A stretch of 64,000 bases of DNA, from the NCBI RefSeq assembly GCF_014651035.1, contig NZ_BMWC01000006.1, forward strand, positions 423,917 through 487,916, read 5' to 3'. The translations under genes and the position numbers were made by a program. Positions 26,044-34,112 of this stretch are shown piece after piece. The notes beneath the pieces were generated by a model. That model saw only the letters and a list, made by a program, of their open reading frames with translations, made no database searches and was not told where the DNA came from. Positions within the stretch are counted from its first letter, which is position 1, and every line of letters begins with the position of its first letter. Source of the DNA: Streptomyces lomondensis (GTDB lineage Bacteria > Actinomycetota > Actinomycetes > Streptomycetales > Streptomycetaceae).

Positions 26044-26436
26044 GTGCACGCATACGACGTTCCCCGCCGCCAGTCCTTCTCGTCGATCCCCTCCGCGCGG
26101 TCGGCTCAGGACTCCCAGGGCGGCCCATCGGCCACGCCGATCTACGACGCGCTCTACGCCGAGTACGTCAAGTCCTTCCGCGCACTGCCCGGCGACCGCA
26201 GCGGCGAGGAGAAGCTGGGCTTCACCGCCTTCGGGAACATTCCGCACAGTACGGGCTCGTACAGCAGTTCACACGGCAGCTCGTACAGTGCCTACAGCGC
26301 GGGGGCCCAGAGCGCCCGCCACGCCGCCGGACAGCAGCCGCAGTGGCAGCGTGTCGGCACCATCGGCTCGCACGGCGGCACCGGGATGCACCACGTGCCG
26401 GCCGCGCTGCCGCCGGGACGGCGCAGCGGCGTCTGA
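26044..26436 (+). CDS. Small Ser/Tyr-rich protein of unknown function
   Basis: The product is 130 residues. The first half includes TPIYDALYAEYVKSFRALPGDRSGEE, and the middle is rich in Ser, Tyr and Gly (GSYSSSHGSSYSAYSAG). The end is rich in Gly, His and Pro. There is no signal, membrane segment or known domain. The GTG at 26044 is preceded by TTGACC 27 bases upstream, suggesting a promoter whose transcript starts at or near the start codon. Codon position bias supports a real gene. A strong 21-bp hairpin follows the stop. Confidence 0.6.
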   Translation: MHAYDVPRRQSFSSIPSARSAQDSQGGPSATPIYDALYAEYVKSFRALPGDRSGEEKLGFTAFGNIPHSTGSYSSSHGSSYSAYSAGAQSARHAAGQQPQWQRVGTIGSHGGTGMHHVPAALPPGRRSGV

Positions 26437-26447
26437 GCGAGCACCGC

Positions 26448-26492
26448 ACAGTGGAAGGGGCGGCCCCCGGCGGGGGCCGCCCCTTCCACTGT
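26448..26492. terminator. 21-bp-stem hairpin between convergent genes
   Basis: Bases 26448-26468 pair perfectly with 26472-26492 around a 3-base loop. It separates the 26044 gene from der and can terminate transcription in both directions. Confidence 0.85.
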
Positions 26493-26500
26493 CTGCTTCG

Positions 26501-27994
26501 CTACTTCTTCCTGCCGCGCTTCTCGCGCACCCGCACCGAGATGTGGACCGGCGTCCCCTCGAAGCCGAACTCCTCGCGCAGGCGGCGCTCGATGAAGCGC
26601 CGGTAGCCCGCCTCGATGAACCCGGAGGCGAAGAGCACGAACCGCGGCGGCTTGGTGCCCGCCTGGGTGCCGAACAGGATGCGCGGCTGCTTGCCGCCCC
26701 GGACGGGGTGCGGGTGGGCGGCGACCAGTTCGCCGAGGAACGCGTTCAGCCGACCCGTCGGGACCCGGGTCTCCCAGCCCGCCAGGGCCGTCTCGATCGC
26801 CGGGACCAGCTTCTCCATGTGCCGCCCGGTGCGCGCCGAGACGTTCACCCGGGGCGCCCACGCCACCTGGCCGAGCTCGGTCTCGATCTCCCGCTCCAGG
26901 TAGTAGCGGCGCTCCTCGTCGAGGGTGTCCCACTTGTTGAACGCCAGGACGATGGCGCGGCCCGCCTCGACGGCCATGGTGACGATGCGCTGGTCCTGCA
27001 CCGAGATGGACTCGGAAGCGTCGATGAGGATGACGGCGACCTCCGCCTTCTCGACGGCGGCGGCCGTGCGCAGCGAGGCGTAGTAGTCGGCGCCCTGCTG
27101 GAGGTGGACGCGCTTGCGGATGCCCGCCGTGTCGACGAACTTCCAGGTGACGCCGCCGAGTTCGATCAGCTCGTCGACCGGGTCGCGGGTGGTGCCCGCC
27201 AGTTCGTTGACGACGACGCGCTCCTCGCCCGCGACCTTGTTCAGCAGGGAGGACTTGCCGACGTTCGGGCGGCCGATCAGGGCGATGCGGCGCGGGCCGC
27301 CGATGCCGCCCCCGCCGAACGTCTCGCGCGGCGCCTCCGGCAGCACCTCCAGGACCTGGTCGAGCATGTCGCCGGTGCCGCGGCCGTGCAGCGCGGAGAC
27401 CGGGTGCGGCTCTCCCAGCCCCAGCGACCACAGGTACGCCGCGTCGGCCTCGCCGCTCGGGCCGTCCACCTTGTTGGCGCACAGCACGACCGGCTTGCCG
27501 GCCTTGCGCAGCAGCCGGACGACGGCCTCGTCGGTGTCGGTGGCGCCGACCTTGGCGTCGACGACGAAGACCACCGCGTCGGCGGCCTCGATCGCGTACT
27601 CGGCCTGGGCGGCCACGGAGGCGTCGATGCCGAGGACGTCCTGCTCCCAGCCGCCGGTGTCGACGACCTTGAAGCGGCGGCCCGCCCACTCGGCCTCGTA
27701 CGTCACGCGGTCGCGGGTGACGCCCGGCTTGTCCTCGACGACGGCCTCGCGGCGCCCGATGATCCGGTTCACCAGAGTCGACTTGCCGACATTGGGACGG
27801 CCGACGACGGCGAGCACCGGCAGCGGACCATGACCCGCCGCCTCGATCGCGCCCTCGACGTCCTCGAGGTCGAAGCCCTCCTCCGCGGCGAGCTCCATGA
27901 ACTCCGCGTACTCGGCGTCGCCGAGCGCCCCGTGGTCGTGCTCGTGCGCGCCCTCGTACGCGTCCGAGCCGTCGGGCTGGATGTGGTCGTTCAT
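26501..27994 (-). CDS. der: Ribosome assembly GTPase Der (EngA)
   Basis: The product is 497 residues. An acidic N-terminal extension of about 55 residues precedes two tandem GTPase domains. Domain 1 has GRPNVGKSTLVNR, DKPGVTRDR, DTGGW and NKVD. Domain 2 has GRPNVGKSSLLNK, ELAGTTRDP, DTAGIRKR and NKWD. A C-terminal KH-like domain ends in a Lys/Arg-rich tail. Der helps assemble the 50S ribosomal subunit. It is the last gene of a minus-strand run that includes cmk and plsC, about 77 bases after plsC. The N-terminal extension is common in actinobacterial Der. ATG at 27994. Confidence 0.97.
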   Translation of the reverse strand: MNDHIQPDGSDAYEGAHEHDHGALGDAEYAEFMELAAEEGFDLEDVEGAIEAAGHGPLPVLAVVGRPNVGKSTLVNRIIGRREAVVEDKPGVTRDRVTYEAEWAGRRFKVVDTGGWEQDVLGIDASVAAQAEYAIEAADAVVFVVDAKVGATDTDEAVVRLLRKAGKPVVLCANKVDGPSGEADAAYLWSLGLGEPHPVSALHGRGTGDMLDQVLEVLPEAPRETFGGGGIGGPRRIALIGRPNVGKSSLLNKVAGEERVVVNELAGTTRDPVDELIELGGVTWKFVDTAGIRKRVHLQQGADYYASLRTAAAVEKAEVAVILIDASESISVQDQRIVTMAVEAGRAIVLAFNKWDTLDEERRYYLEREIETELGQVAWAPRVNVSARTGRHMEKLVPAIETALAGWETRVPTGRLNAFLGELVAAHPHPVRGGKQPRILFGTQAGTKPPRFVLFASGFIEAGYRRFIERRLREEFGFEGTPVHISVRVREKRGRKK

Positions 27995-28071
27995 GAAGTC
28001 CGTACCTCGTTCATCGTGGTGGTCGGTGGAGTACCCGCTGGTGTCCGGGCTGATCCACTACTCAGTGTCGC

Positions 28072-28719
28072 CTAGCGCCTGGTGAGGCGCCTGGCGTTTT
28101 CCAGGTGGGCGGCGAGCTGCTTCTGGATGCGCCCGGTGGCCTCGTCCAGCGCCTTGCGCGTACGGCGCCCGCTGCCGTCGCCCGCGTCGAAGGGCTCGCC
28201 GAAGACGACGTCGACACGGGACCGCAGCGGAGGCAGCCCCTTTATCAACCGTCCCGGCCGGTCGGAACTTCCCAGCACCGCGACCGGCACGATCGGGGCG
28301 CCGCTGCGCACCGCGAAGTAGGCGAGCCCGGCGCGCAGCGAGGCGAAGTCGCCCTCGCCCCGGGTGCCCTCCGGGAAGATGCCGAGCACGCCGCCGTTGT
28401 CCAGGACGCCGAGCGCCCGGGTGATCGCCGTGCGGTCGGTGGTGTCGCGGTCCACCTTCAGCTGGCCGATGCCGGTCAGGAACGGGTCGAGCGGGCCGAC
28501 GAACGCCTCCTTCTTGATCAGGAAGTGCGTCGGCCGGGGCGCCACGCCCATGACCATCGGGCCGTCGATGGCGTGGGAGTGGTTGACGGCGAAGATCACC
28601 GGGCCGGTCGTGGGCACCCGCCAGGCGCCGAGCACGCGCGGCTTCCACAGCCCGTACATCAGGCCGACGCCGATGCGCCGCCCGACCTCGGCGCCCCGCA
28701 CCGAAGGCAGTTCGGTCAC
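28072..28719 (-). CDS. 1-acyl-sn-glycerol-3-phosphate acyltransferase (PlsC-like)
   Basis: The product is 215 residues. The acyltransferase motifs are NHSHAIDG (H-x4-D catalytic pair), GQLKVDRD, and FPEGTRGEGD (motif III), followed by a VPVAVLG stretch. It should transfer an acyl group to lysophosphatidate or a similar lipid at the membrane face, in phospholipid synthesis. The start is GTG 28719, which overlaps the cmk stop as GTGA. Translation is therefore probably coupled to cmk, and the cmk-plsC-der order is common in actinobacteria. An upstream in-frame start would lie inside cmk. Confidence 0.9.
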   Translation of the reverse strand: MTELPSVRGAEVGRRIGVGLMYGLWKPRVLGAWRVPTTGPVIFAVNHSHAIDGPMVMGVAPRPTHFLIKKEAFVGPLDPFLTGIGQLKVDRDTTDRTAITRALGVLDNGGVLGIFPEGTRGEGDFASLRAGLAYFAVRSGAPIVPVAVLGSSDRPGRLIKGLPPLRSRVDVVFGEPFDAGDGSGRRTRKALDEATGRIQKQLAAHLENARRLTRR

Positions 28720-29396
28720 TTTCCGGCCCGCTTCTCCTCGACGAGGGTGACGACGCACTCGATGACCTGGGCCAGCGTCAGCTCGGTGGTGTCCACCTCG
28801 ACCGCGTCGTCCGCCTTGGCGAGCGGCGAGGTCTTGCGGCTGGAGTCGGCCGCGTCCCGCTTGATCAGGGCCTCCCGGGTGGAGTGCACGTCGGCGCCCT
28901 TCAGCTCACCGCTGCGGCGGGCGGCGCGGGCCTCCGCGGAGGCGGTGAGGAAGATCTTCAGGTCGGCGTCGGGCAGCACGGTCGTGCCGATGTCACGTCC
29001 CTCGACCACGATGCCGTCGGCCGCGGAGGCGGCGATCGAGCGCTGGAGCTCGGTGATCCGGGCCCGCACCTCGGGCACCGCGCTGACCGCGCTGACCTTG
29101 GAGGTGACCTCCTGGGTGCGGATCGGGCCGGCCACGTCGACGCCGTCGACGGTGATGGTGGGGCCCTGCGGGTCCGTCCCGGAGACGATCTCGGGCTTGC
29201 CGGCCGCGGCCGCGATCGCCGCCGGGTCCTCGATGTCGATGCCGTTGTTCACCATCCACCAGGTGATCGCCCGGTACTGGGCGCCGGTGTCCAGGTAGCT
29301 CAGCCCGAGCTGCGCCGCCACGGCCTTCGAGGTGCTCGACTTGCCCGTGCCGGACGGGCCGTCGATGGCGACAATCACTGGCGTGGCGCTTTCCAC
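28716..29396 (-). CDS. cmk: Cytidylate kinase
   Basis: The product is 226 residues, the usual length. The P-loop is DGPSGTGKSSTSKAVA near the N-terminus. LDTGAQYRAITWW (substrate site), EGRDIGTTVLPDADLKIFLTAS and a lid region with RDAADSSRKTSPLAKADD follow. It phosphorylates CMP and dCMP with ATP. The GTG at 29396 was chosen because AGGAAGG lies 8 bases upstream; the open frame extends further but without a ribosome site. It overlaps plsC by 4 bases. Confidence 0.96.
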   Translation of the reverse strand: MESATPVIVAIDGPSGTGKSSTSKAVAAQLGLSYLDTGAQYRAITWWMVNNGIDIEDPAAIAAAAGKPEIVSGTDPQGPTITVDGVDVAGPIRTQEVTSKVSAVSAVPEVRARITELQRSIAASAADGIVVEGRDIGTTVLPDADLKIFLTASAEARAARRSGELKGADVHSTREALIKRDAADSSRKTSPLAKADDAVEVDTTELTLAQVIECVVTLVEEKRAGK

Positions 29397-29528
29397 AGTG
29401 GGGACCTTCCTGGACCGGGCTGGCGGGGATGAGGGCGCGACTGCCCCGCACAAGGTTACTGGGTTCGTGTCACTCATCTGGCACAGCGGGGACCAGCCCC
29501 CTCCAGCCCACCCACGGCACCACGCGAG

Positions 29529-30614
29529 CTACTGCCGGATCGCCCAGCCCCGCTCCCGCAGCGCGGCGGACAGCACAGGCGCCGCCTTCGGCTCCACCAT
29601 CAACTGCACCAGACCGGCCTGCTGCCCCGTCGCGTGCTCGATCCGCACGTCCTCGATGTTGACGCCCGCCCTGCCCGCGTCCGCGAAGATCCGGGCCAGC
29701 TGCCCCGGCTGGTCGTCGATGAGCACGGCCACGACCTCGTAGGCCCGCGGCGCGGACCCGTGCTTGCCGGGGACGCGGACCTGTCCGGCGTTGCCGCGCC
29801 GCAGGACGTCCTCGATGCCGGTGGTGCCCTCACGGCGCTTGTGGTCGTCGGAGGACTCCAGCGCGCGCAGGGCCCGCACGGTCTCCTCCAGGTCGGCGGC
29901 GACGTCCGTGAGCAGGTCGGCGACCGGCCCGGGGTTCGCGGAGAGGATGTCGATCCACATCCTGGGGTCGGAGGCGGCGATCCGGGTGACGTCCCGGATG
30001 CCCTGCCCGCACAGCCGAACGGCGGACTCCTCGGCGTGCTCCAGGCGCGCGGCGACCAGGCTGGAGACCAGGTGGGGCATGTGGGAGACGAGGGCGACGG
30101 CACGGTCGTGGGCGTCGGCGTCCATCACGACCGGCACGGCACGGCAGTGCGAGACCAGCTCCAGGGCGAGGTTCAGCACCTCGGTGTCGGTGTCCCGGGT
30201 CGGGGTCAGCACCCAGGGGCGGCCCTCGAAGAGGTCGCCGGTCGCGGCCAGCGGGCCGGACTTCTCGCGGCCCGACATGGGGTGCGTGCCGATGTAGGGC
30301 GCCAGGTCCAGGCCGCGTGCCTCCAGCTCGCGGCGCGGCCCGCCCTTGACGCTGGCGACGTCGAGGTAGCCGCGCGCCAGGCCGCGGCCCATGGCGTCGG
30401 CGAGCACGTCGGCCACGTGCGCGGGCGGGGCGGCCACGATCGAGAGGTCGACGGGCCCGTCCGGCGCCTCGTCCGTGCCGGCGCCCAGCGCGGCCGCCGT
30501 ACGGGCCTGCTCGGGGTCGGGGTCGGCGAGGTGCACGGTGACACCCCGCTGGGACAGGGCGAGGGCGGCGGACGTGCCGATCAGCCCGGTGCCGATGACG
30601 AGTGCGGTCCTCAC
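29529..30614 (-). CDS. tyrA: Prephenate dehydrogenase with ACT domain
   Basis: The product is 361 residues. The Rossmann motif VIGTGLIGTSAALAL is at the N-terminus. HPMSGREKSGP (prephenate dehydrogenase active-site region) is near residue 110, and an ACT domain (YEVVAVLIDDQPGQLARIFADAG) occupies about 285-350. It oxidatively decarboxylates prephenate to 4-hydroxyphenylpyruvate, with NAD or NADP, for tyrosine. The ACT domain probably gives feedback control by an aromatic amino acid. The GTG at 30614 overlaps the stop of the chorismate mutase gene by 4 bases, so two consecutive pathway steps are translationally linked. Confidence 0.95.
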   Translation of the reverse strand: MRTALVIGTGLIGTSAALALSQRGVTVHLADPDPEQARTAAALGAGTDEAPDGPVDLSIVAAPPAHVADVLADAMGRGLARGYLDVASVKGGPRRELEARGLDLAPYIGTHPMSGREKSGPLAATGDLFEGRPWVLTPTRDTDTEVLNLALELVSHCRAVPVVMDADAHDRAVALVSHMPHLVSSLVAARLEHAEESAVRLCGQGIRDVTRIAASDPRMWIDILSANPGPVADLLTDVAADLEETVRALRALESSDDHKRREGTTGIEDVLRRGNAGQVRVPGKHGSAPRAYEVVAVLIDDQPGQLARIFADAGRAGVNIEDVRIEHATGQQAGLVQLMVEPKAAPVLSAALRERGWAIRQ

Positions 30615-30973
30615 TGGGCGATGTCCTTGCGCAGGGCGCCCGCGGCGCCGAGGTAGACGTGGGCGATGTCGGCGCGGGGCCGGTCGGACTCGATGTGCGC
30701 GAGGACCCGGACGACGCGCGGCATGGCGCCCTCGATGTCGAGTTCCTGGGCGCAGATCAGCGGGACGTCGACGATGCCGAGCTTGCGGGCGGCGGCGGCC
30801 GGGAAGTCGCTGTGCAGGTCGGGCGTGGCCGTGAACCAGATGCTGATCAGGTCGTCGGCGGTGAGGTCGTTGCGCTCCAGGATGGCCGTGAGCAGGGCTC
30901 CGACCTGCTCGTCCATGTGCCCGGCCTCGTCCCGTTCGAGTTGGACGGCCCCCCGGACCGCTCGTACCGCCAC
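30611..30973 (-). CDS. aroH: Chorismate mutase, AroH class
   Basis: The product is 120 residues, standard for the AroH trimer fold. The features are VRAVRGAVQLERDEAG, IWFTATPDLHSDFPAAAARKLG, PLICAQELDIEGAMPRVVRVLAH and a C-terminal HVYLGAAGALRKDI. The Arg and Glu residues lining the active site are in place. It converts chorismate to prephenate, the substrate of TyrA encoded next. GTG at 30973 with AGGAG 7 bases upstream. It is first in the aroH-tyrA pair and divergent from the Rieske protein gene. Confidence 0.94.
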   Translation of the reverse strand: MAVRAVRGAVQLERDEAGHMDEQVGALLTAILERNDLTADDLISIWFTATPDLHSDFPAAAARKLGIVDVPLICAQELDIEGAMPRVVRVLAHIESDRPRADIAHVYLGAAGALRKDIAQ

Positions 30974-31153
30974 GGCGCTGCTCCTTGCTGATGTGCGGGT
31001 CGCTCTGCGTCCGTCCAGCCTAGTCAGCCCGCGCGGCCCGGGGGCGCGGCGCCCGCCGGGTGAGACGCCGAGGTTGCTTCTCCTGGGGCATGTTCGGTGC
31101 CAGTATGCAGCTATTTCCGATTTATCCCCCTTCGGCATCCTCGGAGTGATGAC

Positions 31154-31606
31154 ATGACTCCCAGCACGACACGCCGCACGGTCCTCCTCGCGACGGGCGC
31201 GACGGGCGCCGTGGCGCTCGTCGCGGCCTGCGGCGGGGGCGGCGGCGACAACGGCTCCGCGTCGACGGACACCCCCACCGACCAGGGGGCCACCGGGCAG
31301 GAGACGGGCGCCCCCGCCGGCCAGGAGCTGGCCTCCACCGACGAGATCCCGGTCGGCGGCGGCAAGATCTTCAAGGACGAGCAGGTCGTGGTGACCCAGC
31401 CGGAGCAGGGCCGGTTCAAGGCGTTCTCGGCGATCTGCACCCACCAGCGCTGCACGGTGGCGTCCGTCTCCGACGGCACCATCAACTGCGTCTGCCACGG
31501 CAGCAAGTTCCGTATCGCGGACGGCTCGGTGGCGGGCGGCCCGGCGACCCGGCCGCTGCCCGCCGAGCAGATCACCGTGGAGGGAAATTCGGTGCGGCTG
31601 ACCTGA
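31154..31606 (+). CDS. Rieske [2Fe-2S] protein, Tat-exported lipoprotein
   Basis: The product is 150 residues. The N-terminus has a Tat-like TTRRTVLLATG and a lipobox LVAAC (about residue 25). A Gly/Ser/Thr-rich linker leads to a Rieske domain from about residue 58. The cluster ligands are CTHQRC and CVCHGSKF (Cys-x-His and Cys-x2-His pairs, with the disulfide cysteines present). It should be an extracytoplasmic electron carrier. No partner oxidoreductase is adjacent, so its pathway is unknown. ATG at 31154. Confidence 0.9.
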   Translation: MTPSTTRRTVLLATGATGAVALVAACGGGGGDNGSASTDTPTDQGATGQETGAPAGQELASTDEIPVGGGKIFKDEQVVVTQPEQGRFKAFSAICTHQRCTVASVSDGTINCVCHGSKFRIADGSVAGGPATRPLPAEQITVEGNSVRLT

Positions 31607-31629
31607 GGCTCCCGCGTACGCTCCCGGGC

Positions 31630-32310
31630 ATGCAGCCCGAGACCCTGGTACGCGACCACACGATCTACGCCTGTGTGATGGGTTCGCGCGCCTTCGGGCT
31701 GGCGACGGACGGCAGCGACACCGACCGCCGCGGCGTCTTCCTGGCCCCCACACCTCTGTTCTGGCGCTTCGACAAGCCGCCGACGCATGTCGAGGGGCCG
31801 GGCGAGGAGCAGTTCAGCTGGGAGCTGGAGCGGTTCTGCGAGCTGGCCCTGCGCGCCAACCCGAACATCCTGGAGTGCCTGCACTCCCCGCTCGTGGAGT
31901 ACGCCGACGCCACCGGCCGCGAGCTTCTCGCCCTGCGGGAGGCGTTCCTGTCCCGGCGGGTCCACGAGACGTTCACGCGGTACGCGCACAGCCAGCGCCG
32001 CAAGCTGGAGGCCGATGTCCGCATCCACGGCGCCCCGCGCTGGAAGCACGCGATGCATCTGCTGCGCCTGCTCGTCAGCGCACGGGACCTGCTGCGCACG
32101 GGCGCCCTCACCGTCGACGTCGGGGACCACCGGGAGCCGCTGCTCGCGGTGAAGCGCGGCGAGGTGCCCTGGTCCGAGGTCGAGTCCCGGATGGCCCGCC
32201 TGGAGCGGGAGGCACACGAGGCCGCCGGCCGCAGCCCGCTCCCGGCGGAGCCGGACCGGCGGCGCGTGGAGGACTTCCTCATCCGGGTCCGCCGGTCCTC
32301 GGCCCTGTAG
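31630..32310 (+). CDS. Nucleotidyltransferase-superfamily protein (YcgL/DNA polymerase beta-like)
   Basis: The product is 226 residues. The nucleotidyltransferase signature is MGSRAFGLATDGSDTDRRGVF: GS followed by D-x-D, the metal-binding pair, at about residues 17-37. The C-terminal half is helical and basic. Proteins of this type are predicted nucleotidyltransferases with unknown substrates; some act on nucleic acids or in toxin-antitoxin pairs. No antitoxin-like gene is next to it. ATG 31630 lies 23 bases after the Rieske gene and may share its transcript. It converges with the ADP-ribosylglycohydrolase gene, with almost no gap. Confidence 0.8.
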   Translation: MQPETLVRDHTIYACVMGSRAFGLATDGSDTDRRGVFLAPTPLFWRFDKPPTHVEGPGEEQFSWELERFCELALRANPNILECLHSPLVEYADATGRELLALREAFLSRRVHETFTRYAHSQRRKLEADVRIHGAPRWKHAMHLLRLLVSARDLLRTGALTVDVGDHREPLLAVKRGEVPWSEVESRMARLEREAHEAAGRSPLPAEPDRRRVEDFLIRVRRSSAL

Positions 32311-32314
32311 CGCT

Positions 32315-33334
32315 TCAGGCGTCCCAGAGCGCCCCCAGGGTCAGCAGGTCGGTGCGGTACTCGACGCGGTCGGCCCAGTCGCTCGGCCAGGCCTCCGCGC
32401 CCAGGTAGGCACCGGCGAACGCCCCGGCCAGGCAGGCGATCGAGTCCGAGTCGCCGGCGGTGCAGGCGGCGCGGCGCAGGGCGGTCACCGGCTCGTCGGG
32501 GAAGAGCAGGAAGCACAGCAGCCCGGTCGCCAGGGCCTCCTCGGCGATCCAGCCCTCGCCGGTGGCCAGGCACGGGTCGTCCTCGAGCGAGACGGTGCGC
32601 ACGGCGTACTGGAGGCGGTCGAGGATCTCCAGGCACTCGTCCCAGCCGCGCGTGATGAACTGCCCGGGGCTCGAATCCTGGGCGCGGCGCCATAGGTCGC
32701 CGAGCCAGCGCTCGTGGTAGCGGCTGCGGTTCTCCAGCGCGTACGCACGGAGCAGACCGACCAGCGCGGCCGGCTCGGCCCCCTGCGCGAGCAGGCGTAC
32801 GGCGTGCGCGGTGAGGTCGGAGGCGGCCAGGGCGGTGGGATGCCCGTGGGTCAGCGCGGACTGCAACTGGGCGGCGCCCGCGCGCTGTTCGTCGCTCAGT
32901 CCGGGGACCAGGCCCAGGGGCGCGACGCGCATGTTGGCACCGCAGCCCTTGGAATCGATCTGGCTGGCGTCCTGCCAGGGCCGGGCCTCGTCCTTCAGCA
33001 GCGAGCAGGCCCTGAGACAGGTCCGGCCGGGAGCCCGGTTGTTCTCCGGGGACTGGTACCAGTCCACGAACTCCTCACGCAGGGTCCGGACCAGCCCGTA
33101 CGGAGTCAGCAGCCCCCGGTCCATGGCCGTGCGCACCGCCCGCCCCACCGCCAGCGTCATCTGCGTGTCGTCCGAGACGTAGGCGTGCTTCGGCAGCGCC
33201 AGCTCCCGCCAGGGCCCGTGCTTGGCGAGGATCGTCGGCACGTCGTTGAACTCGGCCGGGTACCCGAGCGCATCCCCGAGGGCGAGCCCTGTCAGCGCTC
33301 CGGTGGCGGCTTGCTTGTGAACGAGCGTGGTCAT
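32315..33334 (-). CDS. ADP-ribosylglycohydrolase family protein
   Basis: The product is 339 residues. The metal-binding and active-site elements are GLALGDALGYPAEF near the N-terminus, SDDTQMTLAVGRAV (about 55), and AGDSDSIACLAGAFAGAYLG near the C-terminus. These are typical of the DraG/ARH fold, which uses two Mg ions to remove ADP-ribose from proteins, RNA or small molecules. The ATG at 33334 overlaps the nrtR stop by 4 bases, so it is translated with the ADP-ribose-sensing regulator. This fits an ADP-ribose/NAD turnover unit. Confidence 0.9.
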   Translation of the reverse strand: MTTLVHKQAATGALTGLALGDALGYPAEFNDVPTILAKHGPWRELALPKHAYVSDDTQMTLAVGRAVRTAMDRGLLTPYGLVRTLREEFVDWYQSPENNRAPGRTCLRACSLLKDEARPWQDASQIDSKGCGANMRVAPLGLVPGLSDEQRAGAAQLQSALTHGHPTALAASDLTAHAVRLLAQGAEPAALVGLLRAYALENRSRYHERWLGDLWRRAQDSSPGQFITRGWDECLEILDRLQYAVRTVSLEDDPCLATGEGWIAEEALATGLLCFLLFPDEPVTALRRAACTAGDSDSIACLAGAFAGAYLGAEAWPSDWADRVEYRTDLLTLGALWDA

Positions 33335-34050
33335 GCGGGGCGTCCTTCCCGGGGTGGCCGGAGGAGAGGCGGATGGAGGGTGGTGGCGGTCCCGGCGCGG
33401 TACAGCGCGGCGGGTTTGCCCCGGCCGCCGGTCAGCCGGGCGGCACCGGGGACGGGTTCGACGAAGCCGGGCGTGGCGAGCACCTTGCGCCGGAAATTGG
33501 GCCGGTCGAGCGCGGTGCCCCACACGGTCTCGTAGACCTGCTGGAGCTCGCCGAGGGTGAACTCGGGCGGGCAGCAGGCGGTGGCGAGGCAGGTGTACTC
33601 GAGCTTGGCGCCGACGCGCTCATGGGCGTCGGCCAGGATCCGGTCGTGGTCGAAGGCGAGCGGCCCCGCCGTGCCGTACGGCACCCAGTCGGCCCGCGCC
33701 GCGTCGCTGCCGCCGTGCGCCTCGGGCGCGTCGGGCAGCAGTGCGGCGAAGGCGATCGACACGACCCGCATCCGGGGGTCGCGGCCGGGTTCGCTGTACG
33801 TCCGCAGCTGCTCCAGATGCAGCCCCGAGACGTCCGACAGGCCGGTCTCCTCGGCGAGTTCACGCCGGGCGGCCGTCTCCGCGGACTCGTCCGGCAGCAC
33901 GAACCCGCCGGGCAGCGCCCAGTGCCCGGCGTACGGCTCCTGCCCGCGCTCGACGAGCAGGACGTGCAGCGTGCCCTGGCGGAGGGTGAACACGGCGAGG
34001 TCGACGGTGACGGCGAAGGGTTCGTGGGCGTACTTGTCGTAGCCGTCCAC
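33331..34050 (-). CDS. nrtR: NrtR-type regulator: Nudix domain fused to winged helix
   Basis: The product is 239 residues. A Nudix domain has the full box GFVLPDESAETAARRELAEE at about residues 50-70. A winged helix-turn-helix follows (TLGELQQVYETVWGTALDRPNFRRKV). NrtR proteins repress NAD-metabolism and ADP-ribose genes and release DNA on binding ADP-ribose. Many have lost the catalytic Nudix residues, but here they are intact. The start was set at GTG 34050, giving 7 bases to the GGGGG site; GTG 34059 is possible but has no room for one. The 49-base inverted repeat at 34052-34100 is its probable own operator. It overlaps the downstream ADP-ribosylglycohydrolase gene. Confidence 0.9.
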   Translation of the reverse strand: MDGYDKYAHEPFAVTVDLAVFTLRQGTLHVLLVERGQEPYAGHWALPGGFVLPDESAETAARRELAEETGLSDVSGLHLEQLRTYSEPGRDPRMRVVSIAFAALLPDAPEAHGGSDAARADWVPYGTAGPLAFDHDRILADAHERVGAKLEYTCLATACCPPEFTLGELQQVYETVWGTALDRPNFRRKVLATPGFVEPVPGAARLTGGRGKPAALYRAGTATTLHPPLLRPPREGRPA

Positions 34051-34051
34051 G

Positions 34052-34100
34052 ACGAACACCCCCTTTTATAGTCAGCACGACTATAAAAGGGGGTGTTCGT
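34052..34100. promoter_or_regulatory. Perfect inverted repeat, probable NrtR operator
   Basis: Two 22-base arms (34052-34073 and 34079-34100) are exact reverse complements around AGCAC. The inner core is TATAGTC-N5-GACTATA, of the AT-rich form described for NrtR sites. It covers the ribosome site of nrtR and ends two bases from its start codon. This is long enough to hold the core operator and to fold in RNA as well. Confidence 0.8.
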
Positions 34101-34112
34101 GGGTCACAAGGT

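Noticed and set aside
34052..34100. Inverted repeat as the terminator of the scpAB-rluB operon
   Set aside because: There is no U-run, and the repeat overlaps the nrtR ribosome site and matches NrtR operator form. A role as operator is preferred.
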